Positions 16,987 to 25,355 of a stretch of DNA of 64,000 nucleotides are shown here, piece by piece. The translations under genes were made by a program, and so were the position numbers. Under the pieces are notes generated by a model. That model was not told the DNA's origin, searched no databases, and saw only the letters and a program-made list of their open reading frames with translations. Source of the stretch: Paucibacter sp. DJ2R-2 (GTDB taxonomy: Bacteria > Pseudomonadota > Gammaproteobacteria > Burkholderiales > Burkholderiaceae_C); contig NZ_JAJIRT010000001.1 of NCBI RefSeq assembly GCF_025717675.1, forward strand, positions 1,488,001-1,552,000, given 5' to 3'. The number at the start of each line of letters is the position of its first letter. Position 1 is the first letter of the stretch.

Positions 16987-17499
16987 TCAGTCCTTGTTCT
17001 TCGCCAGGCGCGCCACGAGCTTCATCAGCGTGGGCACGCGCTTCCTGCCATGCATCGTGCGCAGGCGAGCCTTGGCCGCGCCGATGTCGATGCCCGCACA
17101 GGTGACCAGCAGCGGCTGCGTCTCCTCATCTTCCCGCATCACCTCGAACTGCGCCGTCAGGCCCGGAAGGCGTTTTTTCGAAACGCCGACGATGGGCACG
17201 CTGCCGCCCAGGGCGTGAAAGATGTGCTGGCCCAGGCCCGGCGTTTCGTCGGCATCTAGATGGACAAAGCCGTCGATCAAGATGAGCTCGGGCTCCAGCT
17301 TGTGCTCGCGCAGCAGTTGCATCACGCAGGGCAGTTCTCTCAGGTCCAGCGTTCCTCGGACCGCTGGCTCGACATGGGCGATGCGCGAGAGGTAAGTTCG
17401 GGTCGCTTCCGCCGCATCCCAGGCCTCGAAAGCCACCGCAGCAGCAGTGGCACGGGTCGCCTGCGCGTCTTCGAAATGAACAGCCACGATGAGTTTCAT
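16987..17499 (-). CDS. Endonuclease V family protein
   Basis: The protein is 170 residues, shorter than E. coli Nfi. Conserved blocks are LDLRELPCVMQLL (Glu), LILIDGFVHLD (Asp), PGLGQHIFHAL and VPIVGVSKKRLPG, as in endonuclease V enzymes that cleave DNA near deoxyinosine. The first beta strand reads MKLIVAVHFEDA. In relatives I expect an Asp in this strand (AVDVxY-like), and here it appears to be Ala6, so a metal-binding residue may be missing. The gene may therefore be inactive or use a nearby acid. A degenerate copy of its 3' end is at 11875-11920. Confidence 0.78.
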   Translation of the reverse strand: MKLIVAVHFEDAQATRATAAAVAFEAWDAAEATRTYLSRIAHVEPAVRGTLDLRELPCVMQLLREHKLEPELILIDGFVHLDADETPGLGQHIFHALGGSVPIVGVSKKRLPGLTAQFEVMREDEETQPLLVTCAGIDIGAAKARLRTMHGRKRVPTLMKLVARLAKNKD

Positions 17500-17845
17500 G
17501 CGGGATTATGAGCCGCAACGATTCATACGCTGGACGATCGGTGCTTGGCGTTACTTCCAGGTTCTACGGGCAGGTCGAGGCTTTGTGGATGGCGCACACG
17601 AAACCCGGTCGAAATGGGACTGCGCGTGCAGCAGACCCGGGTCTGCACTTGGCAAGGGCCATCTCACCGACTTAAACGTCGGTTGACTTGAAACTGCAGG
17701 CCTGACTTTTGCCCTCTGCGATGAACCCCCGCATTTGCCCACATTCTGCTGTTACGGCGCAGTCCGAACTATCGCTGTCCCATTCTGCAAACGGGGACCC
17801 CGTGACTCTATTCTTGACCGGCACGATTGATAGCCAACTGGCGAC
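17500..17845. other. Intergenic stretch with no recognised feature
   Basis: This 346-base gap separates the endonuclease V gene from the end of the three-gene defence candidate. It is near the left boundary of the lower-GC defence block. I see no gene, clear terminator or repeat in it. Confidence 0.5.
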
Positions 17846-19480
17846 TTACGGCCGCCTACGAGTAAGTGGGCGTGGCTGCAATTCCTTGGCCGTTGAAGGG
17901 AGGGCATCTGCACCCGTGATGAACTCTTTTGGGTGTAACCCAGAAAACCATCTCCCCTCGAAGGCATTCATTGCTTTCTCTCGGCGAGCGATGAAGGCTG
18001 GCATGTCCGATTTTCGCCAAGCACTAAGACAGTCGTCCTCAATGAAGTGTCCATGCAAAGCTTCACGATTCTCTGTATTCAGGGCTTCAAAGAGACCTTC
18101 GATATCTTCTCCAGGCCAGATGAAGCGATTCCCTGGCCGCGTTCCTTCGCCAGGGATCAACGAAACAATTGCTCGGGGGCCACGCGAGTGGAGCAATTCG
18201 ACTTTGTTACATCCAAAGGCGTAACCGTCCGCAAAGTACCGCGCTCGCGCATTGCGTAGATCGAGGCTGGGAAGCGCGCTTGGCGCGGCTGTAGCGTAGA
18301 GCAACTTTGGCCACGCATTTGGCTTGCCTGACAGTCCGGCTCTTAGGTGTCGCAGTGCTGCCTGCACGCGATGCGTAGCAGCACTAGCGAAACTACCCCA
18401 GACGGTGGTAAGCCCCCACCATCTACGCAGCCACTCCGGATCTGGCTGTCGCTTGCCACTCAGGTCATCCAGTGCAATTGCCGTGAGAGTAAGCTGCATT
18501 TGATATGGCACTGCAACCGGCGAATGCACAAAATTCTCGGCCGCTAACGTCATTGCGCGAGCGAGCAGTTCAACCGGCCTGATTGCTAGTTCAGGCTTCT
18601 CTTTGATTCTTCGGACTAATAGATCTCCAGGCGAACGAACCACATCCATGCCGAGAAGACCCTTTAGAACGTTTAAGGTTTGTTGTTCGCTTGCAGGCTC
18701 CCAGCCATCGGGAAGGCTCTGCTTACTCCATTCCCGCTCGAATATTTCTCGCAGGTCAAACTCGTCACCCCAAGTAAGAGCCGCAACCATATGGAACTCG
18801 GTCATGGCAACGCCTTGACTATTCACTCGATGGAACGTTCTTGTAGCCAGCTCGACGTCATCGGTACTCAGGGGGATCACTGGTATGCGACACCACTGCA
18901 TCGCATACAAAACGCCTTCCGCAATCTCCTGCAGGCGATCCACTTCGTTGGCATCAAGGCCACCTTCTCGCTCCTTGTTCCTGAAGTGTTGTCTGATTCC
19001 TACCGCGTCGAGGAATAGATGCAATGGAAGGCAAGACCAAGCGTCGGTCGGATTGCCCACGACGAAGTCATCCTGCTCCAGGTCGAAGAAGATAGGCGTA
19101 GGCACATCGTCGTACCCTGACGATCCGGCCTTACCCCTCTTATGTGGCGCTGGCATGAGGAATGCGGCAAAGAGCGTTGTAAGTCGTTGGTGCCCATCAA
19201 GCAGATAGCTGATCGTCTGGCCTTTGATCGGCCGCGGAATCTTTACACCTGCGATGGCATCAAAGCTTGGTAGCCGGTTTTGAGAAGTCCGCCATACCAA
19301 TAGACTTCCAATCGGAATTCCGGCTCGCAGTGAGCGGAGGAGTTCCACCCTGCGTTCATCTTCCCAGACGAAAGGCCGCTGGAAGCGGGGAACCTGGATA
19401 TGTCCAGCTCGCACATCAGCGAGTAGCTTTGGCAAGTCGATAACTTGCGGTTGAGAAACGTAGCTAGGTGTCTCGTTCAT
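17846..19480 (-). CDS. DUF262 (ParB/Srx-fold) protein of candidate defence operon
   Basis: The protein is 544 residues. The N-terminal DUF262 core is clear: VPRFQRPFVWEDERR (about 30-44), IPIGSLLVW (55-63) and DGHQRLTTLFAAF (95-107). Further conserved positions are ATRTFHRVNSQGVAMTEFHM (about 210-235). The family is found in GmrSD-type and other nuclease or NTPase defence proteins. I do not see the HHIFPK-type His-Me motif of DUF1524 at the C-terminus, so a fused nuclease is not evident. The gene starts eight bases after the TOPRIM-like gene and is the last gene of a three-gene minus-strand operon. GC is well below that of the core genes, consistent with transfer. Confidence 0.85.
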   Translation of the reverse strand: MNETPSYVSQPQVIDLPKLLADVRAGHIQVPRFQRPFVWEDERRVELLRSLRAGIPIGSLLVWRTSQNRLPSFDAIAGVKIPRPIKGQTISYLLDGHQRLTTLFAAFLMPAPHKRGKAGSSGYDDVPTPIFFDLEQDDFVVGNPTDAWSCLPLHLFLDAVGIRQHFRNKEREGGLDANEVDRLQEIAEGVLYAMQWCRIPVIPLSTDDVELATRTFHRVNSQGVAMTEFHMVAALTWGDEFDLREIFEREWSKQSLPDGWEPASEQQTLNVLKGLLGMDVVRSPGDLLVRRIKEKPELAIRPVELLARAMTLAAENFVHSPVAVPYQMQLTLTAIALDDLSGKRQPDPEWLRRWWGLTTVWGSFASAATHRVQAALRHLRAGLSGKPNAWPKLLYATAAPSALPSLDLRNARARYFADGYAFGCNKVELLHSRGPRAIVSLIPGEGTRPGNRFIWPGEDIEGLFEALNTENREALHGHFIEDDCLSAWRKSDMPAFIARREKAMNAFEGRWFSGLHPKEFITGADALPSTAKELQPRPLTRRRP

Positions 19481-19488
19481 ACGTAGTC

Positions 19489-20466
19489 CTATATCGCGTC
19501 CTGTAAGGCACCCATCAAGGCGTCCATCTCCAATAGGACGTCATTTGGCCAAGGATGATTCACGGGCACGTTGTTAAACTTCTCCGAGATTTTTTCCCCA
19601 AAACCTTGGGAAAGGGCAGCGACAGCCGGTGGGGAAAGTTGAGACCAAAAGCCCTGACTTCGCCCTGCGCGCACCACTTTCTTCGGATCAGAAGGCATCA
19701 CGCCGTCACCTGCAAGGCCTCTCTTGAAGTTGTAGAAGTGGGCCATTTGCCCAACTTCCGAGCTGAAAAGCACAGTGGCCGTTGTGACGTTCACAGAGCT
19801 AAGGACAGACGGAGGCAAGTAATTCTCGATTGAGCGCCGCCTTAGCATGTGCCATCGACTCCGCGGCAGAGCCTCGCAGGAGCGCTCGAACTTGTACCCC
19901 TGGCATCCATCGCCGTTGGGGGGCGTCCAGCCCGATGCAAGTTCCGAATGATGGAGGCGATCACTATCGAATAGATAGAACGTTCGCCACTGCGCTGCAA
20001 CGTTCATAGCGGTTTCAGAAATGTCTTTCTGCATCTCAGAGCCGCCACCATGATCGGGATCAATCCATTCACGATCGCACCATTGAGTGAACGACGGAAT
20101 GGTGGACTCAACAAACGCCCTGTCCGAGTTGCCGTTCTCTAAAACGAGGCGGAGTGGACGTTTAACCAAGGCACCTGCAGCAGTAGCAGTGAGCGCCCAC
20201 GGCGGAGGAGCAGTAGCTCCACTATCACCGGAAGGCAAGACACGTAGAACAATAGCGTTAGCACGCGCCTGTGATGAAGCGAGTCGTATCTTGAAGTACT
20301 CAACGTGCATTCTTAAATGCACGCTACACCAAGCGATCATCGAATCTGGCTCGGCTCGCACAGCATGCTGTTCATGCATGACCAGCAGCACCAGAAATTC
20401 CAGCAAGCTTCTGTTCCATGACTCATCCTGTTGCGACCAACATGTGTCATCGAAATCGACAATCAT
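19489..20466 (-). CDS. TOPRIM-like (DUF4435-type) protein of candidate defence operon
   Basis: The protein is 325 residues. A TOPRIM-type pattern can be read: a Glu in LRLVLENGNSD (Glu110), a DxD in FYLFDSDR (Asp167, Asp169), and RRRSIENYLPPSV (about 209-221). The last is the RxIENYL motif of OLD-like / DUF4435 TOPRIM nucleases. The first 100 residues are unassigned. The ATG at 20466 overlaps the TGA of the ATPase gene (ATGA), so translation is coupled and the longer open frame is not used. By analogy with OLD and Gabija proteins, where ATPase and TOPRIM are fused, this looks like a split ATPase/TOPRIM pair. The family call is from motifs only. Confidence 0.68.
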   Translation of the reverse strand: MIVDFDDTCWSQQDESWNRSLLEFLVLLVMHEQHAVRAEPDSMIAWCSVHLRMHVEYFKIRLASSQARANAIVLRVLPSGDSGATAPPPWALTATAAGALVKRPLRLVLENGNSDRAFVESTIPSFTQWCDREWIDPDHGGGSEMQKDISETAMNVAAQWRTFYLFDSDRLHHSELASGWTPPNGDGCQGYKFERSCEALPRSRWHMLRRRSIENYLPPSVLSSVNVTTATVLFSSEVGQMAHFYNFKRGLAGDGVMPSDPKKVVRAGRSQGFWSQLSPPAVAALSQGFGEKISEKFNNVPVNHPWPNDVLLEMDALMGALQDAI

Positions 20467-21662
20467 GAGGCGCTCCGCTGAGCCTTCAACAGTTCGCCCT
20501 TGAGCTGAAGCAAGTCGCCGAATGCGTCGAGAGGCCAACTCCCGCCTAATTGCCCCCTATCGTCAAACGGTACGCGCCGAGCAATGGACACCGGATCTCC
20601 TCGACGCTCCACCCAGTAAAGAGCAACGTCCTTTCCTTTGATCTGTTGATGTTGACCCGCTACAGCCAACTGCACTGCCGCCAACAGCACCTCAGAGTGA
20701 GTCTCAATAAGTACTTGTGCCCCAGCGGCAACGGCGCTCGAAATCGACTCAGCAAGTGCGCGTTGCGCGTCCGTATGGAGGTGAAGTTCAGGCTGCTCAA
20801 GGCACACAAGCCTGGGGCCTAGCCCATACGCGGCGCGCGCTAGTGCAACCAAAGGTGCCAGTACTTGCGTCAAGCCCTCGCCTGTATCAACGAGGTTGAT
20901 CGAAGCCGAAGGGTTTGCTATCGGCGCAACGTCAAGTCGAAAGAAGCTGGGGGCTACGTCTGTTACGCCCAACTCAAACCCGAGGTTTGAGAAGAAGTTT
21001 CGAATGAAGTCAATTGCCTTTCGTTCATTGTCTGAGCGTGCTTGCCGCGCCCAGTGATATAGGAACCGAGCCACTCCCTCCCCAGTAGAAGGCAAGGTTC
21101 CAGGAGCAGATGCATGTCCTTTCTCAACACGGGGCACTGCAACACGAATGCCCTGCAACCACTGAACGTCAAGTTGGAACTCACTCCGTTGGCAACCTGC
21201 GTTACTGATCCATTTGCCCATGTCCGGCTCTGGCAGGAGTCCACTGACAACTTTGCCTCGCCCCTGCCACTCACCGTCGCCATCATCTTCCAGGTGCCAG
21301 ACCTGACCGCGTGCCCCGTTCAGCAGGATGCTCTTCAGTTCGCAGCTACCGGGCAGTTCTCCGCCCCGAAACGCCCAACTGGCTTTCTGCGTAGAAACCC
21401 AACTCACTGTCACTTCAAGGGGGTGCCGAGATCGGGTGATATGGGCCAAATCGTTCCACAGTGCATCGCGGCCAACGGAACCATCCAGTATTGGGCCGGG
21501 CCGCTCATCCTTCATCGATTCAGCTATCCAAGGAAGAAGGCGGAGAAGCGCACTCTTCCCAGAACTGTTCTCTCCATAGAAGAGCGTGAGCGGCGCAAGC
21601 TCTACAAGCTGAAGATCCCTAAACCCTTTGTAGTTTTGTACTTCAAATGCCCGAATATGCAT
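20463..21662 (-). CDS. AAA (ABC/OLD-type) ATPase of candidate defence operon
   Basis: The protein is 399 residues. Walker A is GENSSGKSA (30-38). The signature-like segment is VDTGEGLTQVLAPLVALA (258-275), Walker B is LVCLEQPELHLH (285-296), and the H-loop is IETHSE (319-324). The inserted middle region (about 60-250) is the part that varies between OLD, RecF and DUF3696-type ATPases. A ribosome site GGGGAG precedes the ATG. It is the first gene of the operon and probably forms a complex with the TOPRIM-like protein encoded next. The three-gene set ATPase-TOPRIM-DUF262 lies in a low-GC block and most likely serves in phage or plasmid defence. Confidence 0.87.
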   Translation of the reverse strand: MHIRAFEVQNYKGFRDLQLVELAPLTLFYGENSSGKSALLRLLPWIAESMKDERPGPILDGSVGRDALWNDLAHITRSRHPLEVTVSWVSTQKASWAFRGGELPGSCELKSILLNGARGQVWHLEDDGDGEWQGRGKVVSGLLPEPDMGKWISNAGCQRSEFQLDVQWLQGIRVAVPRVEKGHASAPGTLPSTGEGVARFLYHWARQARSDNERKAIDFIRNFFSNLGFELGVTDVAPSFFRLDVAPIANPSASINLVDTGEGLTQVLAPLVALARAAYGLGPRLVCLEQPELHLHTDAQRALAESISSAVAAGAQVLIETHSEVLLAAVQLAVAGQHQQIKGKDVALYWVERRGDPVSIARRVPFDDRGQLGGSWPLDAFGDLLQLKGELLKAQRSAS

Positions 21663-22061
21663 CGCAACTCCCCATGGATTTCTTGTATTGAATAGTGAAA
21701 GTTAGCTGCCCGGCGGTGAGCGCTACCTCTTTTCAGACTATATGTCGTCCCAAAATACGACTGGCCTGATTTAATGGATCAGTCCCTTGCCCATGCTTGG
21801 TAACCACGGTTTGCTTATCAAGAAACGGGTTTCATATGGCTGTGCTTAAAGAAGAACTGGTAGCCGCCCAACAGTGCAAGTAATCCCGATCCAAAGACTT
21901 GCAAGATTGGCGATGCGTCCATGAAACCTAATTCTCTGTCTGTTGAACAGTCGCGAATTCTTCCCAGCATATGAGCATATGAGTTTCGCGTTAGCCGGGC
22001 AAAGCAAGGCTCGGAGACAGTTCCTTCCCGAACGACCACACTTTCCTAGCTAGCGTGCCGC
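21663..22061. other. Intergenic stretch upstream of defence operon, possible tiny membrane ORF
   Basis: This gap of about 400 bases is AT-richer than its surroundings and must carry the promoter of the minus-strand defence operon. On the minus strand 21922-21818 could encode a 34-residue peptide (MDASPILQVFGSGLLALLGG.., one membrane segment, then KHSH), but no ribosome site or relative supports it. No terminator or repeat was seen. Confidence 0.35.
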
Positions 22062-22427
22062 TCAATCATCCAGGAACTTCCACGTCTCCGCCCCGTCGAA
22101 CCTGCGAATTCGCACGGACGCGATCAAGGCTGGGTCGAAGTTGCCCAGGTGAACACCGTGCTTGCCACCCGGCTCTGCGGAAACGGGCTCCCAGTGCGTC
22201 ACGCAGCCACAGTGCCGGCAGCGCATGGTTCGCAGCGTCTTGTCACCCTGCACATAAGCATGCATGGCATCAGGCGCCGCATCAATCGTCACCGTGCCCC
22301 ACTCGAAATACACCCAGGGGCCGCCGACGCGTCGGCACAGCGAGCAGTTGCAAGACGTCGCGGTCTCGGGCGTGGCTGGCAAGGTGAGGCGGACGGCGCC
22401 GCAGTGACAGGAGCCGGTGTGCTGCAT
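22062..22427 (-). CDS. GFA-family zinc-binding protein
   Basis: The protein is 121 residues. It has the Cys pairs of the glutathione-dependent formaldehyde-activating (GFA / CENP-V) family: GSCHCGAVR (about 5-13), CNCSLC (about 31-36) and CRHCGC (about 74-79). Two zinc ions are normally bound. The physiological substrate of most bacterial members is unknown. The start at 22427 (MQHTGSCHCG) is where family homology begins; the open frame upstream is antisense-like and rejected. It follows the Xre gene on the same strand with about 70 bases between. Confidence 0.88.
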   Translation of the reverse strand: MQHTGSCHCGAVRLTLPATPETATSCNCSLCRRVGGPWVYFEWGTVTIDAAPDAMHAYVQGDKTLRTMRCRHCGCVTHWEPVSAEPGGKHGVHLGNFDPALIASVRIRRFDGAETWKFLDD

Positions 22428-22495
22428 GCGGGCGAGTCCTCGGGTGAAGTGCGGGAGTTCAGCGGGCAGGCACTGTGCGGCGCTTGGCTTGCGGC

Positions 22496-22753
22496 TCAGG
22501 GCTCGCTCGGTGGCTGAAGCGTCACCGCCAAGCCATACAACGCCAACAAGCCCAGCATATGCCCCACCGACACCCCGGGCTCGCCGGACTCGATCCGGGC
22601 GATGGTCTGCACATGCACGCCGAGGCGGGTGGCCGCGGTGGCCTGGCCTTCGCCGGCGGCGAGCCGGGCCTGCTTGGCGGCCGCGCCGAGGGCGCGGATG
22701 GAGGACAGCGCCTGTTCGTCGATGTCCACGGAGATGCGTTTGCCTTGTGCCAT
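22496..22753 (-). CDS. Xre/HipB-like helix-turn-helix regulator
   Basis: The protein is 85 residues and starts MAQGKRISVDIDEQ. The HTH is at about 28-80 (RLAAGEGQATAATRLGVHVQTIARIESGEPGVSVGHMLGLLALYGLAV), with the TxxxIARIExG pattern of the Xre family. There is no HipA-like or other toxin gene next to it. A second copy of its first 26 codons is found at 26153-26229, differing by one base. Upstream on the minus strand lies a helicase remnant, mirroring the order helicase-xre that the intact helicase at 26241 must once have had. Confidence 0.8.
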   Translation of the reverse strand: MAQGKRISVDIDEQALSSIRALGAAAKQARLAAGEGQATAATRLGVHVQTIARIESGEPGVSVGHMLGLLALYGLAVTLQPPSEP

Positions 22754-22766
22754 GGCGGGCATTGTC

Positions 22767-22912
22767 ACCCGGTTGAGGCCTGAGCTTTGCTACGCCAGAA
22801 GGCCACATCAATGGGCACGGCCGTGCCGCTGCGTTCGTTGACCCGCAGCGGTTTGTGAGCGCCTTCGCTGGGAGCAAGAAAGACGATCAGCTTTGCCCGC
22901 GCTCGGTTCCAG
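22767..22912 (-). pseudogene. Degenerate 3'-end copy of the UPF1-like helicase gene
   Basis: The frame reads NRARAKLIVFLAPSEGAHKP, then jumps to VNERSGTAVPIDVAFWRSKA and ends QASTG-stop. It matches the intact helicase (SRAQAKLIVFLAPGDSAHNP and INERSGAAVPIDVAFWRSKA) with an internal deletion of about 60 residues. The upstream edge, at about 22912, lies inside the final codons of the glycosyltransferase fusion gene, whose last eight or so residues are therefore read from helicase-derived DNA. Confidence 0.85.
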
Positions 22913-25355
22913 TGCTGTTGCTGCCTGGCTTGAATGCAACCGCCCAAAGCGCAAATCCATGTGAGCGCACAACCACGCGTTCGAAGCCGACTCGCGTCAA
23001 CACCTGCTCTAACGATCGGCAGGTGAAGCCAGTTTTGTGGATCATGAAGGCGTTGCCGCCTTCGACGAAGGGAGCGTAGCCGTAAACCATATCTAGCGCA
23101 TTGATCGGCCCAGCGGGTGATTGATACATGGGCAGCTCCTGCTCGTCGCGCAGAATGCGCTCTGCGGCCGCACGCAGGTCAGGGACCGTGATCAGTGCGA
23201 AGCCCCCTGGCTCTAGAACACGCAGGAATTCACTCAAAGCCTTCGGCACTTCGCTGACATAAAGGTGTTCCACGTTGTGCGAGGAGTACAGCGCCTGCAT
23301 GCTGTCACTGGGCACCACTTTCATGTCGGTGGTCGAGGCGACGAAGTCTGGCTCAACCTGCTTGTCGATATCCAAGCGCACCTCGCGCCAGATCGAGGGA
23401 TCGAAGTAGACCGGCAGCTTGCCTGCTTCTGGGCTGCCACAGCCTACGTGCAGTACTTTGAGCGGCTGTGCAGGTAGCGGCCTCGCCGTCTTGGCCCAGG
23501 CAGCAAACAGGCGCTGACAATGGGCTTCGATCTCGCGCGCTAAGCTGGCGCCGTCTAGCAAGGCAGAGGCCTGCAGCGCATGGCGCTGGGAGGTTCGCAG
23601 GGATGCCAGGCCGTCTGGGTTGGAAATGAGCTCGCATGCAATACGCACAAAATGCGAGGCATCTTCTGCGATCCATTCTGGCCGCCCAGCCGCCACCAGC
23701 AAAGAAGCCCCCATACGCGTGGCGGGTCGTTCGCCGCGCAGGCTCACGACAGGCACGCCCATCCACAAGGCCTCGCAGGTGTTGCCCGCTAAGTTGAAGG
23801 GAATGGTGTCCAGCATGACATCGATGCGGGAAAAGTCAGCCAGGTGTTCGGCGTAGTCTGTCCAGCGCAGCAGGGTGACTCGCTCAGAGGCTACGCCCAG
23901 CGCGCTCAGCCGGTCCAGCAGACCTGCTGCGGAGTCGGCGTCGGCCAGTGCGGCCGCCTTAATCAGCAGCCGCGAGTCCGGTACAGCCTTGAGCACCTGA
24001 GCCCATAGTGTCAATGTGCTTGGCGTGACTTTGGATAAATTGCAGTAGCAGCCGAAACTGGCATGGCCCAAGGTCAACATCGGCGGTTCACGTACCTCGG
24101 GAGCATCGGGCGGAGGCGCGTAACGGAACATGCCACACGCAAGATGCAGCGGCTGCTCGACGCCGGCGTCTCCCCCTGGTGGATCGATCCACGTATCGGT
24201 AAAACGATGCCCGATCGCGTCCAGCCCGGTCGTGGTCGGATAGCCCAAATAGGTGATCTGAACAGGGGCCGCACCGCGTGCCAGAGCGGCAAGGCGGTTG
24301 CCGGCTGTATGGCCTGCCAAGTCGATCAGCACGTCGATTCTGTCGCGCCGCAGGATGCCAATCAATTCGGCGTCGCTCGCGGCGTGACATTCGCGCCAGA
24401 CCGCGCCGGTGGCGCGCAGTCGCCGGCTTAGCGCATCGTCCCGCTGGCGTGTAGCAAAAAGCACTGGCTCAAAGCGATCCTGGTCTAAGCTACTCAGAAG
24501 GGGTTCGAACAAATAGCCGACCGTGTGTTCGCCAAAGTCGGGCGAAAGGAAGCCCACCCGCAGGCGCCGCCCTAAATTGCGCTCGTTGGCAAAGAGAGGC
24601 GGCAGCTGGTTCCAGACGCCTCCATGCTGCGCGCCGTAGGCGCGATGCTGCTGCAGCAACTCAGCAGCATCCAGATGCTCGCTGTAGTTGAGCATTAAAA
24701 GCATATTGCTGTGTGTCGCGCTGTCGTCGGCGCGTAGGCGCAGGGCCTCGCGATAGGCCAGTTCAGCAGCTCCGAACTCGCCGCAATCAGTGAGCAAATT
24801 GCCGAGTTGCCCATGGGCGCGCGCATCAGCAGGCGCTTGCTGGATTCGTCGCCGACAAACAGTGAGGGCTTCGCGGGTGCGGCCGAGTCTACCCAATGCG
24901 ACCGAATAGTTATGGATCGCGTCGCCATCGAGTGCCGTGCCTAGCCGCGCGTAGTCAGTCACGGCCGCCAAGTGCTGGCCGCGTGACACCAGCATCGCGG
25001 CACGACTGGCAATGAATTCGGGGCGCGCAGGAGCAGCTTCTATGGCCTGTTGGATCAGTCTCAAAGCTGCCTCAGATTCCCCCTGCTGGAACAAAACAAG
25101 GCTGAGGTTGTGCAGCACGTCAGCGTGGCCCGGATGAGCGGCCAGTAGTTCCCGATAGAGGCCGGCCGCAGCATCGAGTTCTCCGCCGATGTGATGGTCG
25201 AGTGCCTGAGCAAAAACACGCTCTGGCGCCAGCACGGCGGTGCTGATCGTCGCCCGCGTGATAGGTGCCGGTGCTGGCGTAAGTGGATTGCCGTGGCACT
25301 TCTTGTATTTCAGGCCGCTGCCACAGGGACAAGGCGCGTTTCTATCCGTCTTCAA
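22887..25355 (-). CDS. SEC-C / TPR / OGT-type glycosyltransferase / methyltransferase fusion
   Basis: The protein is about 822 residues. In order it has an N-terminal SEC-C zinc motif (TDRNAPCPCGSGLKYKKCHG, about 3-22), TPR repeats (about 50-230), a SPINDLY/O-GlcNAc-transferase-like domain (about 250-620; RVGFLSPDFGEHTVGYLFEP, LGYPTTTGLDAIGHRFTD, DTIPFNLAGNTCEALWMGVP), and a C-terminal class I SAM methyltransferase (about 640-790; LKVLHVGCGSP, VEHLYVSEVPKALSEFLRVL). It may glycosylate a protein or surface glycan and methylate the product. I chose the TTG at 25355, which has GAGGGTG just upstream and opens directly on the SEC-C motif. The alternative start at 25430 is also TTG. GC is lower than in core genes. 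Confidence 0.85.
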   Translation of the reverse strand: MKTDRNAPCPCGSGLKYKKCHGNPLTPAPAPITRATISTAVLAPERVFAQALDHHIGGELDAAAGLYRELLAAHPGHADVLHNLSLVLFQQGESEAALRLIQQAIEAAPARPEFIASRAAMLVSRGQHLAAVTDYARLGTALDGDAIHNYSVALGRLGRTREALTVCRRRIQQAPADARAHGQLGNLLTDCGEFGAAELAYREALRLRADDSATHSNMLLMLNYSEHLDAAELLQQHRAYGAQHGGVWNQLPPLFANERNLGRRLRVGFLSPDFGEHTVGYLFEPLLSSLDQDRFEPVLFATRQRDDALSRRLRATGAVWRECHAASDAELIGILRRDRIDVLIDLAGHTAGNRLAALARGAAPVQITYLGYPTTTGLDAIGHRFTDTWIDPPGGDAGVEQPLHLACGMFRYAPPPDAPEVREPPMLTLGHASFGCYCNLSKVTPSTLTLWAQVLKAVPDSRLLIKAAALADADSAAGLLDRLSALGVASERVTLLRWTDYAEHLADFSRIDVMLDTIPFNLAGNTCEALWMGVPVVSLRGERPATRMGASLLVAAGRPEWIAEDASHFVRIACELISNPDGLASLRTSQRHALQASALLDGASLAREIEAHCQRLFAAWAKTARPLPAQPLKVLHVGCGSPEAGKLPVYFDPSIWREVRLDIDKQVEPDFVASTTDMKVVPSDSMQALYSSHNVEHLYVSEVPKALSEFLRVLEPGGFALITVPDLRAAAERILRDEQELPMYQSPAGPINALDMVYGYAPFVEGGNAFMIHKTGFTCRSLEQVLTRVGFERVVVRSHGFALWAVAFKPGSNSTGTERGQS

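Noticed and set aside
20467-20538. 24-codon N-terminal extension of the TOPRIM-like protein
   Set aside because: It lies inside the ATPase gene, while the ATG at 20466 overlaps the ATPase stop in the usual coupled ATGA arrangement.
22428-22877. N-terminal extension of the GFA protein
   Set aside because: The extension overlaps the Xre gene in another frame and has no homology-like sequence; family homology begins at 22427.
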